Of a DNA stretch of 64,000 nucleotides, positions 1-9,041 are shown piece by piece; the first letter of the stretch is position 1; the number at the start of each line of letters is the position of its first letter. Source of the stretch: Mastigocoleus sp. MO_188.B34 (GTDB lineage: Bacteria; Cyanobacteriota; Cyanobacteriia; Cyanobacteriales; Nostocaceae); NCBI RefSeq assembly GCF_030065675.1, contig NZ_JASJDK010000001.1, positions 95,746 through 159,745 on the forward strand. The letters are read 5' to 3'. A model generated the notes under the pieces. The model worked only from the letters and a program-made list of their open reading frames with translations, made no database searches and was not told the DNA's origin. The position numbers were made by a program, and so were the translations under genes.

Positions 1-382
1 GTTTGCGACGAACTAATGCTTCTATCCTTGCTAGAAACTCTTGCATTCCAAATGGTTTTGTTAAATAGTCATCTGCCCCAGCTTTCAATCCAGCAACTAT
101 ATCTGCTTCATGAGAGCGAGCAGATAGCATTAATATTAAAGGTTGTTGCTGGCGATGTAACCAACGGCAAAACTCAACGCCATCCCCATCCGGTAAGTCA
201 GCATCAAGAATAACCAATGTTGGTTGATAGTTCATGAAAACTTCCCTCGCTTGATATATGCTGGCAGCTTGATGAACTCTATATTCTAATTGTTGCAAGT
301 GCCAACCAAGTAACGATCTCAAGTGGGGATTCCCCTCTATGATTTCAATACAAACCGAACCCACGGTGGCAAGACCCCTCAT
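1..382 (-). CDS. Response regulator, N-terminal receiver part (runs off the left edge)
   Basis: The minus-strand frame is open from 382 to the window edge and translates as a CheY-like receiver: an acidic start region (IEIIEGNPHLRSLLGWHL), a phosphoacceptor segment VILDADLPDGDGVEFC, a Ser/Thr segment LMLSAR and the Lys segment DDYLTKPFGMQEF. The C-terminal output domain lies outside the window; the end EFLARIEALVRR is typical of OmpR/PhoB-type regulators, so a winged-helix DNA-binding domain is expected (inference). Two starts are possible: ATG at 382, or GTG at 364, which has GAGGGG about 10 nt upstream and may be the better choice. The partner kinase is not visible in the window. Confidence 0.85.
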   Translation of the reverse strand, partial: MRGLATVGSVCIEIIEGNPHLRSLLGWHLQQLEYRVHQAASIYQAREVFMNYQPTLVILDADLPDGDGVEFCRWLHRQQQPLILMLSARSHEADIVAGLKAGADDYLTKPFGMQEFLARIEALVRRK

Positions 383-936
383 TCGTGTGTGATTTTCAAA
401 GTATCAAAGTCTTTACATTCGGTTTTGTAACCGTTGTTACTCATATTGTGTTCAAATGCGTTTTCAATTTATATATAGCAACGTAATCTGTTTGCTTAAT
501 AGTCTATTTGCTCTTTAGTACTTTCCATCCTTAAGTTTTTGTTATAATTATCATATAATGCCTGTTCCCTAATTTTCATTTATCAAAAGAGTTTTATTTC
601 CCTGAACTAATTTTATTTCAACAGATTAAAATGTAATACTGTTTGATAGGGATGTAAAATTTATTTAACTTTTGCGCGGGGACACATAAAGTATCCGAAT
701 TCAGTACTGCGATGAGTTAATTTTCAGTATGTTAGCAAATGTAAACGTATATCTTTGTTAGGAGGTAATTGCATTTTTAGTTTTCTGGAATAATGAGACG
801 TGATTTTGTAGATAATAGCAACGACGCCTAAAAATAAAAAATAATACTTGCTGTTGGATGTCGTTCCTAGCACCTACTTCACTTTTGAACTGGAATAATT
901 TACAATTTTCATTCCAAAGAGATTTCTATAGCAGTT
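383..936. other. Intergenic spacer, A+T-rich
   Basis: This 554-bp spacer separates divergent genes, so it should hold promoters for both. A strong AGGAGG-like Shine-Dalgarno string occurs near 760-767 but no sensible reading frame follows it. I see no RNA gene, no conserved repeat and no clear binding site. Confidence 0.6.
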
Positions 937-1179
937 ATGCTCCAAGATGCACAAACCATCCGTTATTACCAAAGATTGACTGACGCCTTCGTCGAACTTT
1001 GGAATCGCGGTTATCGTACAGATGATATTCGGATGTATTTGGATGGATATTTAGCCGCACTGCGACATGGGAACACTATTGAACCCTTTTTAATCCACCG
1101 TTTAGAAGAAGAAGCCACACGATACCTACATGATGCGTCTAATTTTGCTATGACGCAGCCCCAGCCAGATTACTATTAA
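937..1179 (+). CDS. Small conserved cyanobacterial protein (DUF6761-like)
   Basis: This 80-aa acidic, mainly helical protein has no signal peptide or membrane segment. Its sequence (IRYYQRLTDAFVELWNRGYR, then YLDGYLAALRHGN) matches, from memory, a short protein found almost only in cyanobacteria and filed as DUF6761; function unknown. It is a single-gene unit: a long divergent spacer precedes it and a perfect 16-bp-arm hairpin follows about 135 bp after the stop. The start ATG has only a weak AGAGA ribosome site. The family assignment is recollection; that the ORF is real is well supported by codon use and the absence of a competing frame. Confidence 0.75.
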   Translation: MLQDAQTIRYYQRLTDAFVELWNRGYRTDDIRMYLDGYLAALRHGNTIEPFLIHRLEEEATRYLHDASNFAMTQPQPDYY

Positions 1180-1313
1180 TCCGATTGCTATTAATATTTT
1201 TTCGCCCAAATGTTATCAGTAATCCTCAAGTGACGGGATAGATTATATCACATAATCTCCCTGATTCAAGATAATTCAGTGGTGTGAAATTTTGGGGATA
1301 CATTAAAGCTCAT

Positions 1314-1358
1314 AAATTCCCTCATTTATTTGGTGGTAGCAGATAAATGAGGGAATTT
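1314..1358. terminator. Perfect hairpin between convergent genes, probable bidirectional terminator
   Basis: The arms AAATTCCCTCATTTAT (1314-1329) and ATAAATGAGGGAATTT (1343-1358) are perfectly complementary over 16 bp with a 13-nt loop. AATTTTTTG follows 9 nt downstream on the plus strand. It lies between the 80-aa gene (plus) and grxD (minus), so it may serve both. Confidence 0.75.
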
Positions 1359-1437
1359 GTGTTAAGTAATTTTTTGTGCCAGGAATTAAGCAATAGTAAA
1401 TCTAGTGCTTATATAAATCCCTCTCGAAAAACAAGTT

Positions 1438-1761
1438 TTATGAAGCTAATGCAACTTCTACAACTTCCTGTAACTCGCCTTTTTGGTACAATTCGTACAT
1501 AATGTCAGCACCACCGATGAATTCGCCATTAATATATGTCTGGGGAATTGTGGGCCAGTTAGAATACTCTTTAATACCTTGGCGGATATCGTAGTCTTCT
1601 AAAACATCAAAAGTTTCAAAGGGAACTCCCAAAGAGTTGAGAATTTGTACGACATTGTTAGAAAAACCGCACATGGGCATTAGTTTGGAACCCTTCATAA
1701 AAACCATTATCTTGTTTTGTTTGATGAGGTTCTCAATACGTTCTTTTATCTCTGGCGTCAT
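1438..1761 (-). CDS. grxD: Monothiol glutaredoxin, Grx4/GrxD type
   Basis: This 107-aa protein carries the monothiol active site CGFS (C31-S34), the family Lys (FMKGSK), the cis-Pro segment WPTIPQTYI and the glutathione-binding GG-A-D of [16 protein letters not shown] glutaredoxins bind a [2Fe-2S] cluster with glutathione and act in Fe-S cluster trafficking, commonly with BolA proteins. That fits here: the bolA-like gene lies just upstream on the same strand, with 230 bp between them. Length is normal for the family. The spacer to bolA is long enough for a separate promoter, so co-transcription is not certain. Confidence 0.95.
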   Translation of the reverse strand: MTPEIKERIENLIKQNKIMVFMKGSKLMPMCGFSNNVVQILNSLGVPFETFDVLEDYDIRQGIKEYSNWPTIPQTYINGEFIGGADIMYELYQKGELQEVVEVALAS

Positions 1762-1991
1762 GGTTATGTACCTATAATTTCTGAGTTAATGAGCGTTTGT
1801 TTGAACTGTTAAGATTACAAGCAACGTAGATGTATTCCAAACCAATCGCCACCGGAAATGTAAGGATAGCAGAATTGGTGAGTATAAACAATTAGTACGC
1901 TTAAGCCTCTGACTTTAGTCGGGGGTTGCTGACTGATACACTCGCTCAATATTTGTAAGTTTAACCTTGGCGAACAGCATATGCTGTCCCT

Positions 1992-2231
1992 CTATTGGGG
2001 GGTTAATGTTTTCAGTGCCAAAGCATGAATAGCTTCACTTGACATTGCTTCATTTAGCGCACCGTAAACCAATTGGTGTTGTTGCACCAGTCTTTTACCT
2101 TCAAACTGCGATGATACTACAGTAACTTGGTAATGGTCTCCACCACCAGTTAAGTCTTGTACTTCTACTTGAGCATCAGGAAGCTCCGCCTTAATCATTG
2201 CTTCAACTTGCTGCGGACTAATCATCACCAT
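1992..2231 (-). CDS. bolA: BolA family protein (Fe-S/redox partner of monothiol glutaredoxin)
   Basis: This 79-aa protein is full length for a stand-alone BolA domain. The core [18 protein letters not shown] is followed by [12 protein letters not shown] and the C-terminal [11 protein letters not shown] typical of BolA/IbaG. H33, H52 and H69 are candidates for cluster ligation with the glutaredoxin. BolA-CGFS glutaredoxin heterodimers bind a [2Fe-2S] cluster in bacteria, plants and animals; the neighbour grxD supplies that partner. Start: the ATG at 2231 is used here, but a second ATG two codons in (2225) is equally plausible because neither has a strong ribosome site. Confidence 0.93.
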   Translation of the reverse strand: MVMISPQQVEAMIKAELPDAQVEVQDLTGGGDHYQVTVVSSQFEGKRLVQQHQLVYGALNEAMSSEAIHALALKTLTPQ

Positions 2232-2261
2232 CTCTAAAAAACTTCTTTTCTATTATGGAAC

Positions 2262-2450
2262 AGATGGAGAATTCGGGAGTCAGAAGTCGGGAGTCAAAAG
2301 TCAGGAGTTAGAAGTCAGGAGTTAGAAGTCAGGAGTTAGAAGTCAGGATATGACCTGCGGTCACGCTGCGCTAACAGGAGTCAGGAGTCAGGAGTCAGGA
2401 GTAATTAATGTAATTTGACCGATTACCAATTACCAATTACCAATCACTAA
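2262..2450. repeat. Short tandem repeats (GTCAGGA/GTTAGAA and TTACCAA heptamer families)
   Basis: Degenerate heptamers of the GTCAGGA/GTTAGAA kind run from about 2270 to 2345 and again near 2377-2402. TTACCAA units follow at 2423-2443. Between them (2349-2375) is a G+C-rich insert that resembles the 10.5-kb and 54.6-kb mosaics. Such arrays (STRR) are a known feature of filamentous cyanobacteria; no function can be assigned. Confidence 0.8.
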
Positions 2451-2616
2451 TAAGCAGAAACCACTGCCTAAAATTCAAGCAGTGGTTTGGATCGTTGGGA
2501 TGCAAGGATTTTAACTGAAATCAAAATATCCAAGCCCTATCGGGTTATGAGTATTCTGTGAGACAGCTTTGCCGTCATGCTTTTTATATCGCGGTTGAAA
2601 AAGAAAAAAATCGCTA

Positions 2617-3219
2617 TTATTTTTGAGATGAAGAAGTGTTGCTAGCACCACTACCAAAAGGAGAATCAACAAAACCCAATTCTAATAATTGTTGATAAGC
2701 TTTTTTACCTAAATCCCGCGTTGGCATTTGACTTTTAATAATTTGTACCAACAAAGGTACAGCAAGAGATGGTTTGTTTTGTGCTCGATGTACTAAAGCT
2801 AGTTGATAAGTAGCTTCATCACGCATTTGGGCTGTGTCTCGTGCTTTTTTCCTTAAAGTATCGGCAACTCTATTATCTATTCCAGAAAAACTAGAATTTA
2901 GTTGCTGGTAGAAATTTGATAGTTGATTAAAAACGGATCTAGCATCTTGAAGCTTTTTTGCCGCTTCTGAATAATTTTGGGATGAAACAGCATTACTCGC
3001 ATCGCTCATTAAGCGCTTGCCATTTTCAATGCTGAGTAAAGCACCACTTTGACCTGTTGGACGGAGAGTATTCGGGTCGTTAGGGTCAATAGGCTGTACA
3101 TTATTACCCGTATCTGGTAGGTTCTGTACCTGAGCTTGGGCTGGTGATAGCGAGCTTAAAGTAGCTATCATTACCAATGAAACGAAGCGAATCAAAGAAG
3201 CAGTTGCAGCAATTTTCAT
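2617..3219 (-). CDS. Exported hypothetical protein with helical repeats
   Basis: I chose the ATG at 3219, 26 codons inside the longest frame, because it starts a textbook signal peptide: MKIAA, a hydrophobic stretch (FVSLVMIATLSSLS) and PAQAQ as the likely cleavage site near residue 30. The mature part has a short Pro/Asp/Asn linker (NVQPIDPNDPNTL) and then a helical, TPR-like region rich in Ala, Gln and Ser (NYSEAAKKLQDARSVFNQL and AQMRDEATYQLALVHRAQNK). It ends in a Ser-rich tail. A periplasmic or envelope-associated scaffold role is plausible but not shown. It is transcribed divergently from the protease gene at 3392. Confidence 0.75.
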   Translation of the reverse strand: MKIAATASLIRFVSLVMIATLSSLSPAQAQVQNLPDTGNNVQPIDPNDPNTLRPTGQSGALLSIENGKRLMSDASNAVSSQNYSEAAKKLQDARSVFNQLSNFYQQLNSSFSGIDNRVADTLRKKARDTAQMRDEATYQLALVHRAQNKPSLAVPLLVQIIKSQMPTRDLGKKAYQQLLELGFVDSPFGSGASNTSSSQK

Positions 3220-3391
3220 GTGGTTAATCCGCGCGACAACTAAATACAAGAGGGATAGAAACTTGAGGTATCTTAACTCTGTTTTGTTGTTTGACAAAGC
3301 AAACCCACATACTAAGTTTCTCAGATTTAGACCGGTATTTGCTTGAATTAAGTTCCCAGTCCTTTTCTAGACACCAATTGACACCACTGCC

Positions 3392-5494
3392 ATGAAAAAT
3401 TCAACTGACCCTTATGCTTTTTCTTCGTCTGGTATTTCACCCAATAATTTAGGAGTTGTTTTACAACGAGGTGGGGAAGAATTAATTTTAGAAAAAGCTT
3501 TAGATAGATTTACTATTCGCCCACAAAATAATATCGCGTCACAAAAACTTTCTCCAAATTTTTTGAGTACTTGGATTTGCTCTATCCCTAAAATGGATTT
3601 GGAATTATTTAGTGTTACACCTACAAGGCTCGAAGCTGCGATGGTGCAAGCACGTTCTAGCCAAAATATTATTTTTGCTTCCCATGTATATAAGTTGAGG
3701 GACTATCCGGGAACTTTTGTTTATTTAAGCGACCAAATTACTATTGAATTTGCTGCAGAGGTAAATGACAAAAAAATTCTTGCGATCACTGCTGAATTTG
3801 GTTTAGTCAAGGAGCGACCAGTTCTTGGTTTAGTAAACACTTGGGTTTTTTTAGTTAGCAAACAAGCTACGGAAAATCCGATCAAAATAGCTAACCGTCT
3901 CACAGGCTTTTCTGAAATATTGGCAGCAGAGGCAAATATCATTATTCAAGCCGAGCCCCACTACAAACCACGAGAACCACTTTATCCACAACAATGGTAT
4001 CTCAATCATAATGGTGGTAATTTGTTGGCTCCTGGCGCTCATATTGACGTAGAAAAAGCCTGGGATGTAACTCGCGGGGTTCGTTCTGTAGTTGTGGCTG
4101 TAGTAGATGATTCCTTCGACCTGGATCATCCAGACTTTCAAGGGGTTGGTAAAATAGTTGCTCCTAGAGATTTAAAAGAAAACGATTTTTTGCCTTTACC
4201 TAATGAGAAAGAAACAAGTCATGGTACCGCTTGTGCAGGAATAGTTTTAGCCGAAGAAAATAGTATTGGAATTACGGGAGTCGCACCTGGTTGTACGTTA
4301 ATGCCGATTCGTACCACCGGATACCTTGACGACCGATCCGTCGAAGAAATTTTTGAATGGGCTATTGACAAGGGCGCATCTATAATCTCCTGTAGCTGGG
4401 GTGCATCTGCTGTTTATTTCCCCTTGTCCTTACGCCAACGGGCTGTAATTACTCGCGCTGCAACACAAGGGCGTAATGGTAAGGGTTGCGTTATTTTATT
4501 TGCTGCCGGTAATGCTAATCGTCCAATTGACGGAACTGTTTACGAACAGGGATGGATTAAAAATATTTTACGGGGTAATACAAAATGGCTAAATGGTTTT
4601 GGAGTGCATCCTGATGTAATTACAGTATCTGCCGCTACAAGTATGAATAAAAAAGCAGCCTATAGTAATTGGGGAAGGAATATTTCTGTATGCGCTCCTA
4701 GTAATAATGCATTACCGGGAATGTGGTTTCAAGAAACTGGTTTTGTTTATACACAGCCATCAATTAGACAACCAGTTTATGGAAGAGGAATGTTAACTAC
4801 TGACCAATTGGGTGCTGCTGGTTATGGGAAAGGTAACTTCACCAGCAATTTTGGCGGTACTTCCAGCGCAACTCCAGTTGTAGCCGGTGTTGCAGCATTA
4901 ATTTTGTCGGTAAACCCAAACCTAACTGCAAAGCAGGTAAAACATATTTTGCAAGAAACCACCGACAAAATTGTAGACTCCGAACCTGACCCCCAATTAG
5001 GATTACGTTTGGGAAGTTACGACGAAAATGGACATTCACAATGGTTTGGTTACGGTAAAGTTAATGCCGCAAAAGCAGTACAAGTAGCGCGGGCTTCTAC
5101 CATTGCTTCACCTCTTGCAACTAAACAAGTCGGTGGGAGCAATCGTACCCGTTTAGTTATTCCAGACAATGACAGCCGTGGGGTCAAAAGTAGAATTTCA
5201 ATAACTGATTCTAGCCCAATCAAAGATATTCAGGTCACGGTGGACGTGAATCACGAGTTTTTAGGTGATTTGGAAATTTATTTATTTGCCCCAAACAATC
5301 AAAAAGTATTACTGCAAAATCGAACTTTGGGGCGTCAAACTTATTTAAATAAAACTTATACGACGCGATCAAATCCTGCGCTTAAGCAATTTTTATCAAT
5401 TTCAGCCAAAGGAAATTGGCAAATATTGATAATTGACTTAGCTCTTCAGGATATAGGAAGTCTGAATAGTTGGGAATTAGTCCTAGGGATTTAA
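3392..5494 (+). CDS. Subtilisin-like serine protease (S8) with C-terminal P/Homo B domain
   Basis: The 700-aa protein has an N-terminal region of about 195 residues likely to be a pro-domain, then a complete S8 domain: catalytic Asp near D239 (VVVAVVDDSFDLDHPDF), His H277 (SHGTACAG), oxyanion Asn N374 (AAGN) and Ser S491 (GGTSSATPVVAG). Residues about 597-700 form a P/Homo B domain (DIQVTVDVNHEFLGDLEIYL to SWELVLGI) as in kexin-type convertases. The architecture resembles the cyanobacterial calcium-dependent protease PrcA, so calcium dependence and preference for basic sites are plausible inferences. No signal peptide is visible, consistent with a cytoplasmic location. It is monocistronic, with a short divergent promoter region. 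Confidence 0.93.
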   Translation: MKNSTDPYAFSSSGISPNNLGVVLQRGGEELILEKALDRFTIRPQNNIASQKLSPNFLSTWICSIPKMDLELFSVTPTRLEAAMVQARSSQNIIFASHVYKLRDYPGTFVYLSDQITIEFAAEVNDKKILAITAEFGLVKERPVLGLVNTWVFLVSKQATENPIKIANRLTGFSEILAAEANIIIQAEPHYKPREPLYPQQWYLNHNGGNLLAPGAHIDVEKAWDVTRGVRSVVVAVVDDSFDLDHPDFQGVGKIVAPRDLKENDFLPLPNEKETSHGTACAGIVLAEENSIGITGVAPGCTLMPIRTTGYLDDRSVEEIFEWAIDKGASIISCSWGASAVYFPLSLRQRAVITRAATQGRNGKGCVILFAAGNANRPIDGTVYEQGWIKNILRGNTKWLNGFGVHPDVITVSAATSMNKKAAYSNWGRNISVCAPSNNALPGMWFQETGFVYTQPSIRQPVYGRGMLTTDQLGAAGYGKGNFTSNFGGTSSATPVVAGVAALILSVNPNLTAKQVKHILQETTDKIVDSEPDPQLGLRLGSYDENGHSQWFGYGKVNAAKAVQVARASTIASPLATKQVGGSNRTRLVIPDNDSRGVKSRISITDSSPIKDIQVTVDVNHEFLGDLEIYLFAPNNQKVLLQNRTLGRQTYLNKTYTTRSNPALKQFLSISAKGNWQILIIDLALQDIGSLNSWELVLGI

Positions 5495-5625
5495 TAATTC
5501 AAGCAATTGAAACTAAAAATCACAGTTAAAGTAACAGAATTCAGAATAATATGTCGCCGATCTGTAACAGTCTATATAAAGCAAGCAATACTTAAGAAGT
5601 AAACAATTATTTAAGAGTTGGGTAC

Positions 5626-6384
5626 TTAAGAGTTGGGAATTTCTGCAAAAGGAGAGGAATTGATTTCGGATTGGCGTTCATCCAATTGCTGAAGTTTACT
5701 TAGTAATTTAGCAGTGAGAAGTTTGGCATCTTTCTTGATGCAATTGCCGATAAAATCCTTCACTTGTATGGGCTTTCCAATGTTAATACTCGCATCATCA
5801 CCCCAACTGGGATAAGGTTGGCTATAATTAATCGCAATTGGTACGATTTTGATTCCTAAGCTGGGATTACTTGATTCAGCAGTTAAAGCTAAACGCGAAA
5901 TACCTGGTTTTAAAGGATGAATTAAACCATCGCGAAATATGTCGCCCTCTGGATAAATAACTAATATTTCCCCTTCTACCAATAACTCAATGCTATAACG
6001 CAAAGAAGCAATAGAAGGACGACGAGTATCTACGGGGAATCCTCCCATTTTGCGTACAAACCAACCTTGGAGTCCTTGGCATTCATTCATCGTGACCATA
6101 AAACGCAAGTCTCTTCCTGTGACACAGCGACCTGCTGCAAAGGGTAGAAGTAATGAATCCCAACGCGCTCTGTGGGTTGGGGCAAGAATAATAGGGCCTG
6201 TGCGAGGTAGATTTTCTTTACCGGTAATTCGAACTTGCCGAAAAAATAAAGGCAAAAGAAGATTACGCCCTAGGATGTAGGCAATGGTGCTCAGCCAAGG
6301 AGAAACATTGTAATTTATTCTGGAAAGATTATTCCGTAATGGCTTTTGTTCGGGGACATGGGATAAAGAGTAAAAATCTATCAT
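5626..6384 (-). CDS. PlsC-type 1-acylglycerol-3-phosphate acyltransferase
   Basis: This 252-aa protein has acyltransferase block I HX4D (H71-D76 in APTHRARWDSLLL), a phosphate-binding stretch around GGFPVDTRR and block III YPEGDIFRDG (P145-G147). PlsC enzymes acylate lysophosphatidic acid in membrane phospholipid and glycolipid synthesis. One hydrophobic segment near residues 30-50 may anchor it. Cyanobacteria carry several PlsC paralogues, and which acceptor this one uses cannot be read from the sequence. It converges with the protease gene and stands about 110 bp downstream of tadA on the same strand. Confidence 0.87.
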   Translation of the reverse strand: MIDFYSLSHVPEQKPLRNNLSRINYNVSPWLSTIAYILGRNLLLPLFFRQVRITGKENLPRTGPIILAPTHRARWDSLLLPFAAGRCVTGRDLRFMVTMNECQGLQGWFVRKMGGFPVDTRRPSIASLRYSIELLVEGEILVIYPEGDIFRDGLIHPLKPGISRLALTAESSNPSLGIKIVPIAINYSQPYPSWGDDASINIGKPIQVKDFIGNCIKKDAKLLTAKLLSKLQQLDERQSEINSSPFAEIPNS

Positions 6385-6494
6385 CTTGGTAGCTGCTGAT
6401 TGGAAATTCGTATGTGATTAAATCTTCATTAGTAACACCGTAGATTTTCTTTACTCACTTGTGTGATACTAGCGGGACAGTTTTGTCTCTGTCC

Positions 6495-6983
6495 TTACAG
6501 TTTTTTTTTCGTTCTTCGAGCAGCAAACCAAGTTTGTAATTGTTGCCGGCAATCAGCCTCTAAAACTCCTCCAATAACCTGCAAATTGTGATTAGAGGCC
6601 GCACTATCGGGAATATTCATTGTGGTTCGAATCGCCCCAGTTTTTGGATCGTCGACTCCGTATACCAAAAGTTTTAAACGTGATTGTACTATAGCGCCAG
6701 CACACATCGGACAAGGTTCCAAGGTCACATAAAGAGTGCAGTCCTGCAAACGCCAATTTTGCAAACTTTGGGTTGCTGTTTTGATGGCGATAATTTCCGC
6801 ATGACCCGTAGGGTCGTGGTCTCTTTGTTTTCTATTACCTGCTTCTGCAATTACATTTTCAAATGAATCAATAATCACAGCGCCAACAGGAACTTCACCG
6901 CAATTACCTGCAGCCTCAGCTACTTCTAATGCACGGCTCATCCATTTCCGATGTATAAGATATTCTGAATAATCGAATAACAT
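6495..6983 (-). CDS. tadA: tRNA-specific adenosine deaminase
   Basis: The 162-aa cytidine-deaminase-fold protein has the zinc and proton-transfer motif HAE (H61, E63) and PCPMCAGAI with zinc ligands C91 and C94. TadA converts A34 to inosine in tRNA-Arg(ACG), an essential step in bacteria. Length and motif order (GNCGEVPVGAVI, DPTGHAEIIAI, LYVTLEPCPMC) are typical. A short hairpin (GGACAG/CTGTCC, 6475-6494) abuts the stop codon and may end transcription. The nearest upstream gene, grxC, has its own terminator, so tadA is likely a separate unit. Confidence 0.96.
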   Translation of the reverse strand: MLFDYSEYLIHRKWMSRALEVAEAAGNCGEVPVGAVIIDSFENVIAEAGNRKQRDHDPTGHAEIIAIKTATQSLQNWRLQDCTLYVTLEPCPMCAGAIVQSRLKLLVYGVDDPKTGAIRTTMNIPDSAASNHNLQVIGGVLEADCRQQLQTWFAARRTKKKL

Positions 6984-7079
6984 ATTTAAAGTGGGAGAAC
7001 AGTGATTCGAATGTCGGAATAATGTAGCAAGACAATTTAAGGTTTACCCTAGAAAATTTACGCTTAGAGAAAAAATATA

Positions 7080-7104
7080 TGGGATAGCCTAGTTTGCCAT
7101 CCCA
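7080..7104 (-). terminator. Intrinsic terminator of grxC
   Basis: On the minus strand TGGGAT (7104-7099) pairs with ATCCCA (7085-7080), with partial inner pairing. It is followed by ATATATTTTTTC (7079-7068). It lies 42 nt after the grxC stop. Confidence 0.65.
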
Positions 7105-7146
7105 CAAAAAGAAGATTTTATCCAGAATATATTTTTTTAAAGCGAT

Positions 7147-7461
7147 CTACATTGGTGATTTTGCTAATATTGTGTCAAGTTGGCTTTGACTATCCAGTTG
7201 ATACAAATCGTCGCAACCACCTATATGCTGATTATTAATAAAAATCTGCGGTACCGTGCGACGCCCATTAGCGCGCTCCGACATTTTATTCCTTGCCTCA
7301 GTATTACCGTCAATTTTATATTCAGTAAACTTTACGCCTTTCCACCACAACAGCATTTTTGCACGGATGCAATAAGGACAAGTTTGCCAAGTGTAGATTT
7401 CAACATTTGCTTTAATACGTTTGGGATCTCTTCCTAGCAATGGATTCAGAAATTCAAGCAT
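7147..7461 (-). CDS. grxC: Dithiol glutaredoxin 3
   Basis: The 104-aa protein has the dithiol site CPYC (C28-C31), cis-Pro TVPQIFIN and the glutathione-binding GGCDDL. It reduces protein disulfides and mixed disulfides using glutathione. A leader of about 18 residues (LLGRDPKRIKANV) precedes the glutaredoxin fold, as in other cyanobacterial GrxC proteins. In many cyanobacteria grxC lies next to the glutathione synthetase gene; here it does not, the upstream neighbour being the divergent glpX. Confidence 0.95.
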   Translation of the reverse strand: MLEFLNPLLGRDPKRIKANVEIYTWQTCPYCIRAKMLLWWKGVKFTEYKIDGNTEARNKMSERANGRRTVPQIFINNQHIGGCDDLYQLDSQSQLDTILAKSPM

Positions 7462-7589
7462 CTTAAAAAATATAATATTGGAACCATATTTTCTTTAGCC
7501 TAGCAGTAGAAAGCTCGGTGTATCTTAAGTTTCTGGTAGCCTAGGTGGAATTAATAAATTCCAAGAAAGCATAATTCTTCAAAGGAGAA

Positions 7590-7639
7590 GTTTAGATGTG
7601 ATTCTGGTGACTAGGTTTAGATGTGATTCTGGTGACTAG
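7590..7639. repeat. Perfect 25-bp tandem duplication upstream of glpX
   Basis: Two identical 25-bp units, each starting GTTTAGATGTGATTC, lie head to tail at 7590-7614 and 7615-7639. They are about 220 bp upstream of the glpX start and 130 bp upstream of the divergent grxC start. The lack of any mismatch suggests a recent duplication. Confidence 0.9.
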
Positions 7640-7859
7640 AATTACTAAAATAAATATCTCCTGTACTCCTTTCTACATTCCCGCAAAATATACACAGTTA
7701 TTGTCGAAAAATGTAGTTAATTGCCAGTATTTAGCAGCAAAACTTAACACGACACGAGTGTTAACTATTTTCCATAGGTATACTTGCTTTGGTAGACTTG
7801 AAAACTGAAAAGGTTATTCGCAAACAACGCAGAATCAAGCTATCGAGAGGGCAGACTTC

Positions 7860-8897
7860 GTGGAAAATACTCTGGGATTAGAGATCATTGAGGTAGTAGA
7901 ACAAGCAGCGATTGCATCTTCGCGCTGGATGGGTAAAGGTGAAAAAAATACCGCCGATCAAGTTGCTGTAGAAGCAATGCGGGAGCGAATGAATAAAATT
8001 CATATGCGCGGACGTATTGTAATTGGTGAAGGAGAACGGGACGATGCACCCATGCTCTATATTGGCGAAGAAGTCGGTATTTGCGCCAGACCTGATGCCA
8101 AAGATTTCTGTAACCCAGAAGAATTAGTTGAAATTGATATTGCAGTCGATCCATGTGAAGGCACCAACTTGGTAGCCTATGGTCAAAATGGTTCTATGGC
8201 TGTTTTAGCAATTTCAGAAAAAGGTGGTTTATTTGCTGCACCTGACTTTTACATGAAAAAATTAGCGGCTCCAGCGCCGGCAAAAAATCATGTAGATATT
8301 AATAAGTCTGCCACCGAAAATTTAAAAATTCTTTCCGAGTGCTTAAATCGTTCGGTTGAGGAATTGGTAGTAGTGGTAATGGATCGTCCCCGCCACAAAG
8401 AACTGATTCAAGAAATTCGTAGCTGTGGAGCAAGGGTACGCTTGATCAGTGATGGAGATGTTTCCGCTGCAATTTCTTGTGCTTTTGAAGGTACCAATAT
8501 CCATGCACTTATGGGAATTGGTGCAGCACCTGAAGGCGTGATTTCCGCTGCTGCAATGCGTTGTTTGGGCGGACATTTCCAAGGACAATTAATATACGAT
8601 CCTGAAATAGTAAAAACAGGTTTAATTGGGGAGAGCAAAGAAAGTAATCTTGCTCGCCTCAAAGAAATGGGTATTAATGACCCCGATAAGACTTATAATG
8701 CCGAAGAACTAGCTTGTGGAGAAACCGTATTGTTTGCAGCTTGCGGTATTACTCCCGGTACCTTGATGGAAGGGGTTCGCTTTTTCCATGGTGGTGCAAG
8801 AACTCAAAGCTTAGTAATTTCCAGTCAATCCAAAACTGCCCGTTTTGTTGATACTGTTCATATGTTCGGTGAGCCTCAACGCTTACAACTTAAATAA
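7860..8897 (+). CDS. glpX: Class II fructose-1,6-/sedoheptulose-1,7-bisphosphatase
   Basis: The 345-aa protein matches the cyanobacterial bifunctional F-I phosphatase: [18 protein letters not shown] and [11 protein letters not shown] contain the metal- and phosphate-binding residues, and [16 protein letters not shown] is conserved in the GlpX family. The enzyme removes the C1 phosphate of fructose-1,6- and sedoheptulose-1,7-bisphosphate in the Calvin cycle and gluconeogenesis. The start is a GTG at 7860, chosen because GAGAGG lies about 10 nt upstream and the N-terminus [15 protein letters not shown] is the usual one. The next gene, hemA, is 144 bp downstream behind a repeat-filled spacer. 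Confidence 0.97.
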   Translation: MENTLGLEIIEVVEQAAIASSRWMGKGEKNTADQVAVEAMRERMNKIHMRGRIVIGEGERDDAPMLYIGEEVGICARPDAKDFCNPEELVEIDIAVDPCEGTNLVAYGQNGSMAVLAISEKGGLFAAPDFYMKKLAAPAPAKNHVDINKSATENLKILSECLNRSVEELVVVVMDRPRHKELIQEIRSCGARVRLISDGDVSAAISCAFEGTNIHALMGIGAAPEGVISAAAMRCLGGHFQGQLIYDPEIVKTGLIGESKESNLARLKEMGINDPDKTYNAEELACGETVLFAACGITPGTLMEGVRFFHGGARTQSLVISSQSKTARFVDTVHMFGEPQRLQLK

Positions 8898-9020
8898 TAT
8901 TAGGGCATAGGGGATGGGGCATAGATCTGTAGATCGTGGGGATTGGGAAATAAGATAAATCAATACTCTTAGTTCCCAACCCCCATCCCCAATCCCGAGA
9001 CCCAATACCCAATCCCCAAT
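8898..9020. repeat. Short tandem repeat spacer (CCCCAATC-like units)
   Basis: The spacer between glpX and hemA is built from degenerate heptamers: GGGGATGGGGCATAG-like units first, then CCCAATCCC/CCCCATC-like units at 8978-9018. The G-rich and C-rich halves can fold back on each other, so the array may also act as a transcription block. Confidence 0.7.
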
Positions 9021-9041
9021 TAGTTATTAAAAGTTTAAAAG

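Noticed and set aside
755..790. Strong AGGAGGT Shine-Dalgarno string
   Set aside because: No start codon with a reading frame follows; probably coincidental.
2262..2450. Possible CRISPR array
   Set aside because: The units are 7-bp degenerate repeats without spacers of constant length.
6916..7107. 63-codon minus-strand frame between tadA and grxC
   Set aside because: It overlaps the tadA start and the grxC terminator and has no ribosome site.
7623..7808. 61-codon frame upstream of glpX
   Set aside because: It begins inside the 25-bp duplication and has no domain or ribosome site; more likely promoter DNA.
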